This document shows, piece by piece, positions 9,331 through 17,111 of a stretch of 64,000 bases of DNA (position 1 is its first letter; the number at the start of each line of letters is the position of its first letter). The notes under the pieces were generated by a model. It was not told where the DNA came from, did not search any database, and saw nothing but the letters and a program-made list of their open reading frames with translations. This stretch comes from Thermosynechococcus vestitus BP-1 (GTDB taxonomy: Bacteria > Cyanobacteriota > Cyanobacteriia > Thermosynechococcales > Thermosynechococcaceae): NCBI RefSeq assembly GCF_000011345.1, contig NC_004113.1, forward strand, positions 2,232,001 through 2,296,000, written 5' to 3'. The translations under genes were made by a program, and so were the position numbers.

Positions 9331-10122
9331 ATGGATCTACTGCTATCGAAATTGCTGCCACCCCTGCTGTATCCATTGCCTTTGGCCTGTTGGGCGCTAG
9401 TTTTTGCCATTGTGCGCTTTTGGCGTGCCCCAAAACAGGCGGCGATCGCCCTGGTGATTGCCCTAACTATTTTGCTCCTGAGTGGGAATGACTATGTAGC
9501 CGCAACCCTGATTGCTTCCCTAGAGCGGCAGTATTTACCCCCTCATCCGATGCCCAAAGCGGCTGCGATCGTTGTTCTCGGTGGGGCTGTGGTCCCACAA
9601 ACGGCGCCGCGACCTTGGGTAGAAGTCACGGAAGGGGGCGATCGCATTCTCTACGGTGCTCACCTCTTCCGTCAGGGCTCTGACCCCTACCTAATCCTCA
9701 GTGGGGGGCGTATTAACTGGCTCGGCGAAACCTTTCAGCAAGCAGAAGCCGTGGATATGGCAGAAATTGCGACCACCTGTGGCGTGCCAAGGGACAAGAT
9801 CCTGCTGGAGACCAGCTCCCTGAATACCTACCAAAATGCTGTGAACGTCAAAGCGCTTCTTGAGAAGCATCAAATGCAGGGGAAGTTGCTCCTGGTGACA
9901 TCCGCCTACCACATGCCCCGCGCCGTCGCCATTTTTCGCCGCTTAGGGATGGATGTGATCCCGGCGCCAACGGACTATCGGTACCCGACGATCGCGCGAT
10001 CGCCCACCTGGCAAAACCTGCTCCTTAGCCTGATCCCCAATCCCTACAACGTGGACATCACCACCATTGCCCTGCGGGAATATCAAGGTCTTCTCATCTA
10101 TAGGCTGCGCGGTTGGCTTTAG
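9331..10122 (+). CDS. YdcF/ElyC-like DUF218 membrane protein
   Basis: From ATG 9331 the product has 263 residues. Two hydrophobic segments lie in the first 60 residues. A DUF218 domain follows, with AAAIVVLGGA, a central LILSGGR, ETSSLNTYQNA and LLVTSAYHMPRA, all characteristic of the YdcF/SanA/ElyC group. These proteins are implicated in envelope integrity and lipid-carrier or peptidoglycan metabolism; their reaction is not settled. A longer ORF opens within the S4 gene, but the start just after the S4 stop is preferred. The 3' end overlaps the convergent gene by four bases. Confidence 0.85.
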   Translation: MDLLLSKLLPPLLYPLPLACWALVFAIVRFWRAPKQAAIALVIALTILLLSGNDYVAATLIASLERQYLPPHPMPKAAAIVVLGGAVVPQTAPRPWVEVTEGGDRILYGAHLFRQGSDPYLILSGGRINWLGETFQQAEAVDMAEIATTCGVPRDKILLETSSLNTYQNAVNVKALLEKHQMQGKLLLVTSAYHMPRAVAIFRRLGMDVIPAPTDYRYPTIARSPTWQNLLLSLIPNPYNVDITTIALREYQGLLIYRLRGWL

Positions 10123-11006
10123 AGAGCTTGGGCACACAGAAAGGCCTGACACGCCTCCACAAAGGCAGGGGTTGACTCATAGGGCAGGACATTGCGCCCC
10201 GGAATGACCTCCCCTTGCACATTGGGAAATGTCTTGGCGTAAAACTCTAGGCGTTCTTCAGGCGATTCAGCCCCACCATCGCGACTGATACTAGAGGCTT
10301 GATCCCCCATCACCACAAGCACTGGTTGACGAATATCCCGCATTTTCTGACGGTAATCCCGCCGCCAAAACCCCGAGAGGAAAGAGTACACGGCATGGCG
10401 ACTCTCAAGATCAGCAGCACCCGCCGCCAGCATTCCCAGCCATTCCTCATCCACATCCTCCCCCTTCGCAAACAGTTGATTGATTGAAAACCGACGCAGA
10501 AAACTTTTCTGACGCGCATAGAGATAGAAGGCGCGACCCAACGGCGAGTCAAAAAGATTCCAGCGCACCTTCTGCCACCTCGGCTCAGTATTTTCAGACA
10601 CCAAAGCAGGCGCAGGTGGGCCACTGAGGATCAGTGCTCTTACTAGTTGGGGATCAAAATGTACCAGCTCCATCGCTACGGGAAACAATGCCCCTTGAAC
10701 AACGAGGATCACTGGTTGCCGGATCTCAGATGTGACCAGGAAATGTAACTGAGCTGCCCAATCTTCCGGATAATAGGCGCAATGGGGCAAGTCACTCTGG
10801 CCGCAGCCCAGTAAATCAGGAATGTAAAATGAATAAGTTGCCCCTTGAGATTGCCAATAGCTGACACAGCGGTCCCAAAACTGCCCAGAGAGCCCCACGC
10901 CCACGGGATGGATAAAGAGAATGGGGGAGCGTCCTGTTTGAGAACTGAAGCGATAGGCACAGGAAAAGCCCTGCCACTGATAGATTTTAGAGATGAATGA
11001 CGGCAT
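10119..11006 (-). CDS. Alpha/beta-hydrolase-fold protein with degenerate catalytic residues
   Basis: The product has 295 residues from ATG 11006, chosen for an AAGGA box nine bases upstream (TTG 11015 is also in frame). It keeps the alpha/beta-hydrolase layout: an oxyanion-type segment ILFIHPVGVGLSGQFWDR, a strand-turn-helix ILVVQGALFPVAMEL and the late strand PVLVVMGDQ. Where active members have GxSxG, this one reads VQGAL, with Gly at the nucleophile position. The usual late His appears as Arg (VIPGRNVLPYES). It is probably not a serine hydrolase and may be a binding or scaffold protein. It is transcribed divergently from pstS. Confidence 0.8.
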   Translation of the reverse strand: MPSFISKIYQWQGFSCAYRFSSQTGRSPILFIHPVGVGLSGQFWDRCVSYWQSQGATYSFYIPDLLGCGQSDLPHCAYYPEDWAAQLHFLVTSEIRQPVILVVQGALFPVAMELVHFDPQLVRALILSGPPAPALVSENTEPRWQKVRWNLFDSPLGRAFYLYARQKSFLRRFSINQLFAKGEDVDEEWLGMLAAGAADLESRHAVYSFLSGFWRRDYRQKMRDIRQPVLVVMGDQASSISRDGGAESPEERLEFYAKTFPNVQGEVIPGRNVLPYESTPAFVEACQAFLCAQAL

Positions 11007-11117
11007 TGCAAACAATCCTTAGAATGTCTCCCTCGCCCAGATTGAAGGTCTAAACTGAACCCAGCAGATAAGTGATCTTGCGGGCACAAAGGGTTGATCC
11101 CCAACATGCAAGAGCAT

Positions 11118-11147
11118 TTTAAACAAACTTTTACCTTCTCTTAACTT
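11118..11147 (+). promoter_or_regulatory. Pho box (SphR/PhoB binding site) upstream of pstS
   Basis: Three 8-base units, TTTAAACA (11118), TTTTACCT (11129) and CTTAACTT (11140), are spaced exactly 11 bases apart with 3-base gaps. This fits the cyanobacterial Pho box of tandem PyTTAAPyPy(T/A) repeats. The third unit is a perfect match and the other two each have one mismatch. The position, about 135 bases before the pstS ATG, supports phosphate-starvation control of the operon. Confidence 0.7.
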
Positions 11148-11282
11148 CATCCCCTAAGTCTTTTGACTATGCTGGCAATGGGGATATTGCAGCGGCTTAC
11201 CCCTTGGAAACCTGTGGGTAACCGCCACCCCGAAACTACTCTACACCGTAAAGCGTTGTTTACTCCGCTAGGAAACATTACC

Positions 11283-12293
11283 ATGTTGACATCTGCAAAA
11301 CGCTATGCCCCTCTGGGGGTCCTTGCCGCTGTGGCGGCTTTTTCCGCTAGCCTGATACCCGCTGCCTTGTCTCAGGGAACTCCCACGATTCGTATTGATG
11401 GCTCTAGCACGGTCTATCCCCTTACTGAAGCGGCTGCCGAAGCTTTTCAAAAAGCTGAAGGGGGCAAAATCCGTGTTACCGTAGGTATTTCCGGTACCGG
11501 TGGTGGCTTCAAGAAGTTCTGCCGCGGGGAAACCGATATCTCCAACGCTTCCCGGCCCATTTTGGCAAAAGAGATGGCAGCCTGTAAAGCAGCTGGCATC
11601 CAGTATATCGAGCTGCCCGTTGCCTATGATGCGCTCACTGTGGTGGTGAACCCCCAAAATACATGGGCTAAAAGTCTGACTGTTGCTGAATTGAAAAGGA
11701 TTTGGGAGCCAAACTCTAAAATCAACAACTGGAGCCAAGTGCGCCAAGGCTTTCCGAATATCCCCTTGAAACTCTTTGGTGCAGGGGCGGATTCCGGTAC
11801 CTTTGACTACTTCACCGAGGCCATCAACGGCAAGTCCAAAGTTAGTCGTAAGGATTACACTGCCAGTGAGGATGATAATGTCCTCGTCCAAGGGGTATCC
11901 CGTGAACGGGGAGCCCTGGGCTACTTCGGCTATGCCTACTATGCGGAAAACAAAAATAAGCTTAAAGCCGTGAGCATTGACAATGGCAAAGGTCCGGTGG
12001 CGCCCTCTGAGAAAACAGTGATTGATGGTACCTATCAACCCCTCTCCCGGCCCATCTTTATCTATGTCAACGCCAAAGCTGCACAACGTCCTGAGGTGAA
12101 AAAATTTATCACCTACTACCTGAACAATGGCGTTGCAATGGCAAAGAAAGTTAAGTATGTTCCTCTTCCCACTAGTGCCTACAAGACGATTCTGGCCAAC
12201 TTCAACAGGAATCGCATTGGCACAGTTTTTGGCGGTCAAGAGGCAGTGGGTCTCACCATCAAGCAGTTGCTGAGTCGAGAGGCCAAGGAGTAG
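11283..12293 (+). CDS. pstS: Phosphate ABC transporter, periplasmic phosphate-binding protein
   Basis: PstS captures phosphate in the periplasm and hands it to PstCA. From ATG 11283 (AGGA nine bases upstream) the product has 336 residues with a signal peptide, [19 protein letters not shown], ending near LSQG. The mature start [19 protein letters not shown] contains the phosphate-binding loop, and [24 protein letters not shown] is the second ligand loop. Earlier ATG codons from 11163 are in frame but lie before the signal peptide and just after the Pho box, so they are unlikely starts. First gene of pstSCAB. Confidence 0.96.
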   Translation: MLTSAKRYAPLGVLAAVAAFSASLIPAALSQGTPTIRIDGSSTVYPLTEAAAEAFQKAEGGKIRVTVGISGTGGGFKKFCRGETDISNASRPILAKEMAACKAAGIQYIELPVAYDALTVVVNPQNTWAKSLTVAELKRIWEPNSKINNWSQVRQGFPNIPLKLFGAGADSGTFDYFTEAINGKSKVSRKDYTASEDDNVLVQGVSRERGALGYFGYAYYAENKNKLKAVSIDNGKGPVAPSEKTVIDGTYQPLSRPIFIYVNAKAAQRPEVKKFITYYLNNGVAMAKKVKYVPLPTSAYKTILANFNRNRIGTVFGGQEAVGLTIKQLLSREAKE

Positions 12294-12303
12294 TCTAAGA
12301 TCA

Positions 12304-12336
12304 GGGGAAGAAAAAAAGACTTGCGCTTTCTTCCCC
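12304..12336 (+). other. Stem-loop between pstS and pstC
   Basis: GGGGAAGAAA (12304-12313) pairs perfectly with TTTCTTCCCC (12327-12336) around a 13-base loop. Only three T follow directly, so it is not a strong terminator. It could stop part of the transcripts or protect the pstS mRNA 3' end, giving more PstS than PstCAB. That is a common arrangement for binding-protein genes, but the role here is inferred. Confidence 0.55.
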
Positions 12337-12360
12337 GTTTGCCGTTTCAAAATTCCACCT

Positions 12361-13374
12361 ATGGCTGATCAACCTTTAGCTCCACGCATTGAACTGCCTA
12401 TTCCGGCAAAGGCTAGGCAAAAGCGCATCTGGGTAGAGCGAATTATCGGCAGTCTCCTCTTTGTGGCGGCCTTCTCTTCCGTAGCGATCACTACCGTTAT
12501 CATCTACATCCTCTTTAGCGAGACGGCAGTCTTCTTCGAAAAAGTGATCGAGATTCATCACGAATCTCTAGTAGCTGCCCTTGCAGAATTTTTAACAACT
12601 ACAGAGTGGTCCCCCTTAATTGAGCCGGTTACTATTGGTGTTTGGGCACTGCTATCGGCAACTATTACGACCTGCGTTATTGCTAGCCTTGTTGCAATTC
12701 CCTTCGGGACAATTGGTGCCATCTATCTCAGTGAGTTTGCCCCTGCCAAGGTGCGAGAAATTCTAAAGCCGATTTTGGAACTACTGGCGGCGGTGCCGAC
12801 AGTGGTCTATGGCTATTTTGCCCTCCTATTTGTTACACCCCTGCTACAAAAAATCATTCTGGCTGTGCAGAAATGGTATGAACCGGGGAAAGAACCATGG
12901 GAATACTACGAGCTCCCCGGATTTAATATGCTGGGGGCGGGCATTGTGGTTGGTTTGATGGTCATTCCCTACGTTATGAGTATGGCTGAGGATGCCCTAC
13001 AAGCGATTCCTAGCCATTTACGGGAAGGCTCCTACGCCATGGGGGCAACTCGCCTACAAACAGCCCTGCGAGTACTATTGCCTGCGGCAACCTCAGGCTT
13101 GATTGCAGCCTACATCTTGGGTTTGGCACGGGCTGTTGGTGAAACAATGATTGTTGCTGTGGCTGCTGGTTTGCAACCCAAATTTACCTTCAATCCCCTT
13201 GAAGGCGCTGCAACCACAACGGCTTTTATCGTCTCGGCGAGTCTTGGAGACTTGCCCCATGGTTCCTTGGAGTACCAGTCTATTTTTGCAGCGGGAATCA
13301 TGCTCTTTTTTGTGACATTCCTCATGAATGTGGCCGGTTACTTTATTAGCCGCCGCTATCGGGAGGTGTACTAA
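12361..13374 (+). CDS. pstC: Phosphate ABC transporter permease PstC
   Basis: The 337-residue membrane protein has about six transmembrane segments and the inner-membrane permease loop (EGSYAMGATRLQTALRVLLPAATSGL, the EAA-type ABC contact). With PstA it forms the phosphate channel. N-terminal residues 1-25 are cytosolic and basic. The ATG at 12361 follows the intercistronic stem-loop by 24 bases. The stop codon directly abuts the pstA ATG, which indicates coupled translation. Confidence 0.95.
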   Translation: MADQPLAPRIELPIPAKARQKRIWVERIIGSLLFVAAFSSVAITTVIIYILFSETAVFFEKVIEIHHESLVAALAEFLTTTEWSPLIEPVTIGVWALLSATITTCVIASLVAIPFGTIGAIYLSEFAPAKVREILKPILELLAAVPTVVYGYFALLFVTPLLQKIILAVQKWYEPGKEPWEYYELPGFNMLGAGIVVGLMVIPYVMSMAEDALQAIPSHLREGSYAMGATRLQTALRVLLPAATSGLIAAYILGLARAVGETMIVAVAAGLQPKFTFNPLEGAATTTAFIVSASLGDLPHGSLEYQSIFAAGIMLFFVTFLMNVAGYFISRRYREVY

Positions 13375-14304
13375 ATGATTGACATGCTGCGGAACCCTTT
13401 GGCGATTCGAGCCTCTGTAAAGGCAAGGACGCGCTGGGAAAAGTTTTTTATTTTCCTTGGCCTTTTTTCTATCGCCATTGCGCTGCTGACACTGGTACTG
13501 CTGGTAGGAGATTTGCTCCTGCGGGGGGCTCCTATACTGAACTGGAAGTTTTTCACGTCACCTCCCAGTGGAGATCCTGCTGAAGCAGGGATTTTAACCG
13601 CATGGGTAGGTAGCTTACTGGTTATTCTGGTTACAATTGTTGTTGCTGTACCATTAGGAGTGGCAGCGGGCATCTACCTTGAGGAGTATGCGCCGAAGAA
13701 TTGGCTGCTTGATTTCATTGAAATCAACATCACCAATTTGGCTGGTGTTCCCTCCATCATTTATGGCCTGTTGGCCCTGGGGTTCTTTGTCTATATCCTC
13801 AAGTGGGGTGAAAGTATTCTGACCGCTGGCTGCACCCTAGCCTTGTTGATTTTACCGGTGATCATTGTCGCCACACGGGAAGCGATTCGCGCGATTCCCC
13901 AAGGTATTCGTGAGGGTGCCTATGCTGTGGGGGCCACCCGTTGGCAAACCATCGCCGATCACATCTTGCCCTACTCCATGGGTGGGATTCTCACTGGTGT
14001 GATCGTGGGGGTGTCGCGGGCCTTGGGAGAAACGGCGCCACTTGTCACTATCGGTGCGTTGACTTTTATCACTTTTTTGCCTGACGCGCCACTAAAGGGG
14101 GAGTTTCCCTACGTTTCGTTCAAATGGCTCTGGTCACCCTTTACGGTGTTACCCATTCAAATGTTTAACTGGGTATCACGCCCCCAGGAAGAGTTTCAGG
14201 TGAATGCAGCTGCAGCAGGGATTGTCTTGCTTGTGCTGACTTTGGGCGTCAATGCGATGGCCATTTACCTTCGTTATCGTTTTAGGAAGAGCATCAAATG
14301 GTAA
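13375..14304 (+). CDS. pstA: Phosphate ABC transporter permease PstA
   Basis: The 309-residue product has six hydrophobic segments and the ABC-contact loop [20 protein letters not shown], followed by [16 protein letters not shown], typical of PstA. It partners with PstC in the membrane. The ATG comes immediately after the pstC stop, and its 3' end overlaps pstB by seven bases (the pstB ATG at 14298 precedes the TAA at 14302). Confidence 0.95.
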   Translation: MIDMLRNPLAIRASVKARTRWEKFFIFLGLFSIAIALLTLVLLVGDLLLRGAPILNWKFFTSPPSGDPAEAGILTAWVGSLLVILVTIVVAVPLGVAAGIYLEEYAPKNWLLDFIEINITNLAGVPSIIYGLLALGFFVYILKWGESILTAGCTLALLILPVIIVATREAIRAIPQGIREGAYAVGATRWQTIADHILPYSMGGILTGVIVGVSRALGETAPLVTIGALTFITFLPDAPLKGEFPYVSFKWLWSPFTVLPIQMFNWVSRPQEEFQVNAAAAGIVLLVLTLGVNAMAIYLRYRFRKSIKW

Positions 14305-15107
14305 AACAAACCGATCAAGGACAGGGAGCTTCGCCAACAAAACAGCCTTTAAAAAAGCTGGCTGAAGTGCGCGACTTAAATTTTTACTACGGCGGTAACA
14401 AAGCCCTGAAGAATATTAATCTACCGGTTTATGAAAAGCAAGTCACAGCTTTGATCGGCCCTTCAGGTTGTGGCAAGACCACATTGCTGCGCTGCTTTAA
14501 CCGCATGCACGATCTGTATCCTGGCAATCGCTACGAGGGGGAAATCTGGTTAGGGGATGAAAACCCGCGTAACCTTTTGCAGATGGATCCCATTGAAGTG
14601 CGCATGCAGATCGGCATGGTCTTCCAAAAACCAAACCCTTTCCCTAAGTCGATTTACGAGAATGTTGCCTACGGCCTGCGCATCCGTGGCATCACTAACC
14701 GTGCCGTTCTTGATGAGGTGGTGGAGCGATCGCTCCGCAATGCAGCTCTCTGGGATGAAGTGAAGGATCGCCTCAAAGACCCGGGCACCTCTCTTTCGGG
14801 GGGCCAGCAGCAGCGGCTCTGTATTGCCCGTGCCCTTGCCACTAACCCAGAGCTCATCTTGTTTGATGAACCTACCTCTGCTTTGGATCCAATTGCAACG
14901 GTCAGTATTGAGAACCTGATTACAGAGCTGAAGGATCAAGTCACGATTTTGATTGTGACCCACAGTATGCAGCAGGCCATTCGCATTTCCCAGTTCACTG
15001 CCTTTATGTACCTTGGCGAGCTGGTGGAGTACAACGACACCATGTCTATTTTTACGAAGCCTGTGCAGCAGAAGACTGCCGATTACGTCAATGGTCGTTT
15101 CGGCTGA
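14298..15107 (+). CDS. pstB: Phosphate ABC transporter ATP-binding protein
   Basis: The 269-residue cytosolic ATPase powers PstCA. Motifs visible in order are Walker [11 protein letters not shown]-loop [17 protein letters not shown], signature [16 protein letters not shown] and Walker [14 protein letters not shown], then the switch His in [16 protein letters not shown] is typical of PstB. No phoU follows. Downstream is decayed sequence with a weak G/C stem (15148-15154 with 15176-15182) that lacks a T-run. Confidence 0.97.
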   Translation: MVKQTDQGQGASPTKQPLKKLAEVRDLNFYYGGNKALKNINLPVYEKQVTALIGPSGCGKTTLLRCFNRMHDLYPGNRYEGEIWLGDENPRNLLQMDPIEVRMQIGMVFQKPNPFPKSIYENVAYGLRIRGITNRAVLDEVVERSLRNAALWDEVKDRLKDPGTSLSGGQQQRLCIARALATNPELILFDEPTSALDPIATVSIENLITELKDQVTILIVTHSMQQAIRISQFTAFMYLGELVEYNDTMSIFTKPVQQKTADYVNGRFG

Positions 15108-15394
15108 TTGCCTGGACCACTGCCAGTCCGCTTGAGAATGTGGCCTAAGGGGGGTGCGGGATTGCCCATAGGTTGCCCCCCTGGTGCTAGTAATTATTCC
15201 TTCTCGCTCTAGGAGCGCAGGGATGTTGGCATCGCTGGAGTCAAAAGTGGCTTTCATCGTCGGCGATCGCCCCCTTAGAAAGCATCCCCAGCACCACTTT
15301 CGTTGTCCCCCTTGCCCCGATCATGCAGCGACAATATAGCCGCAGAATGCAACAACTCCGATAAAGGCAGCAGGAGAATCCCCAACAGCCTGCC

Positions 15395-16027
15395 ATGACA
15401 ATTCCATACCCCGCGCAACTGCCCCCCTTGGAAAAGAGCGATCGCCAGACACGAGCCGAGTTTGAGCGGCCCTATGGGGCTTTACCCCAAAAAACCAGAA
15501 CTGACTCAGGGAATTATTACGTAGCCTCTCCCGTTCACGTCAGCCACAACCAGCCCCATACCGCGATCATGGTTGGCTGGGCTTTGACAAAGCAGTTACA
15601 CTGGGTGTGCCTCCTACGATTTGTGGGAGTAATGAACCGTAGACCCATACCATTCTCCGCCTCGGGGGTGACTGCCGCACGAGCGAGGAGGGTTATATCG
15701 AGGGCGCACCGCAACTGGTGGTTGAAATTGCCGCTAGCAGTGCTGCCTTCAACCTCCCTGATCAGCTCAGGGTGGACTGCCGCAATGGCGTTCAGGAATA
15801 CTTCCTTTAGTTTATCTACGATCGCCAGATTCACTGGTTTTAGACACAGGGCAGTACCAGCCACTCACTGCTGACACCGAAGGGATTGTCCGCAGTCGCC
15901 AATTCCCCGAACGTTGGTTGGCCGCCCATTACGGACCGATGATCGGGGTACTGTCTTACAGGGACTATAACAGGGAATTGCCACTCCTGAACATGAAGCA
16001 TTTTTGCAAATCTTGATCGAAACTTAA
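15395..16027 (+). pseudogene. Degenerate Uma2-family (DUF820) nuclease-like gene
   Basis: The reading frame opens at ATG 15395 with PYPAQLPPLEKSDRQTRAEF, then YYVASPVHVSHNQPH, both typical of Uma2 proteins. A frameshift follows near 15560-15660. Translation resumes in another frame around 15690 as EGYIEGAPQLVVEIAASSA, the core PD-(D/E)XK-like motif. It continues to NGVQEYFL, where TAG stops interrupt (one just after this, another after RQIHWF). Another frame ends with TPEHEAFLQILIET and TAA at 16025-16027. Uma2 genes are abundant in cyanobacteria and their role is unsettled. With several stops and frameshifts this copy is dead. Confidence 0.85.
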
Positions 16028-16151
16028 ACATTTTCTTTAATCTGGCATTATGCTGTATAGAATCCCCGTGTCAACAGTGGGGTATTGGCATTCACCTTGG
16101 CAAATACATCAATTCTTGCTGCCGATTGAACGTTTCATTCACCGTAACCCT

Positions 16152-17018
16152 ATGTTGCAATTAGACCCCATTTCCAAAACGACCCATCAACATTCTGGTC
16201 ACAAAGGTTTAGTGATGGCGATCGGGGGAGCGGAGGACAAAGTACGTGGGCGACAAATTCTCACCACCTTTTGCCAACGCGCTGGCGGTCTAGATGCCGT
16301 CATTGGCGTTATTCCCTCTGCTTCCCGTGAACCCGATGCCATGGGGCGGCTCTACCACGATATTTTCCGCGACATTGGCGTGCGGGAAGTGGACATTCTA
16401 TTGGTCGGCGATCGCGCCGATGCCGAACAGGAAGAGATGCTGGCTCGTTTGAGTCGCTGTACTGGAATCTTTATGTCTGGGGGCGATCAACTGCGTTTAT
16501 CGGCGCTGCTGGATGAAACCCCCCTCCTCTACCAATTGCGCCATCAAGTCTGGGAAGGCAAATCCATCCTTGGGGGTACCAGTGCCGGTGCCGCTGTCCT
16601 GGGTGAGTGCATGATTGCCAGTGGGGGCAGCAATGAAGCCCCAAACCGCTCCCTAGTAGATTTGGCCACAGGCTTGGGTATTCTTCCCGATGTTTTAGTG
16701 GATCAGCACTTCCACAACCGCAATCGTTTGGCGCGCCTGATTAGTGCCATTTCTGCTCATCCCGACAAGCTAGGTGTTGGCATTGATGAAGATACTTGTG
16801 CCATGTTTGAAGCCGATGGTACGCTGCGGGTTCTGGGTCGGGGCTCTGTTACTATTGTTGATCCTCGGGATGTCAGCTACACGAACTATGCCCATGTGGA
16901 TGTCAACGAACCTTTGAGTATCTACAACTTGCGCCTACATATCCTCAGTGATGGTGACTGCTACAATCTCCGCACCCATCAAGTGCAGCATAAGTGCATT
17001 TTGCCTCCCCTCAATTAA
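16152..17018 (+). CDS. cphB: Cyanophycinase
   Basis: Cyanophycinase is a serine exopeptidase that releases beta-Asp-Arg dipeptides from the storage polymer cyanophycin. From ATG 16152 the product has 288 residues. Family motifs are LVMAIGGAEDKVRGRQIL, GVIPSASREP, SGGDQLRL, the nucleophile elbow GTSAGAAV with the catalytic Ser, and VDQHFHNRNR. An in-frame ATG at 16050 was rejected: a TATAGAAT promoter-like box overlaps it, and the extension is not part of the family core. It precedes cphA by 93 bases in the usual cphB-cphA order. Confidence 0.95.
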   Translation: MLQLDPISKTTHQHSGHKGLVMAIGGAEDKVRGRQILTTFCQRAGGLDAVIGVIPSASREPDAMGRLYHDIFRDIGVREVDILLVGDRADAEQEEMLARLSRCTGIFMSGGDQLRLSALLDETPLLYQLRHQVWEGKSILGGTSAGAAVLGECMIASGGSNEAPNRSLVDLATGLGILPDVLVDQHFHNRNRLARLISAISAHPDKLGVGIDEDTCAMFEADGTLRVLGRGSVTIVDPRDVSYTNYAHVDVNEPLSIYNLRLHILSDGDCYNLRTHQVQHKCILPPLN

Positions 17019-17111
17019 GTTTTCAGGAAAGTGTTGCTTAAGATACAGTTTATTGCGTCACTCCCCTCAAAACTAAAAATGGTAGGTTGTCCTTAAAAAA
17101 GCCACTCTTCT

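Noticed and set aside
11268-12350. 360-codon minus-strand ORF across pstS
   Set aside because: It mirrors pstS codon by codon and has no ribosome-binding site or family character; pstS is certain.
16050-16151. N-terminal extension of cyanophycinase from ATG 16050
   Set aside because: A TATAGAAT promoter-like box overlaps this ATG and the extra residues are outside the family core.
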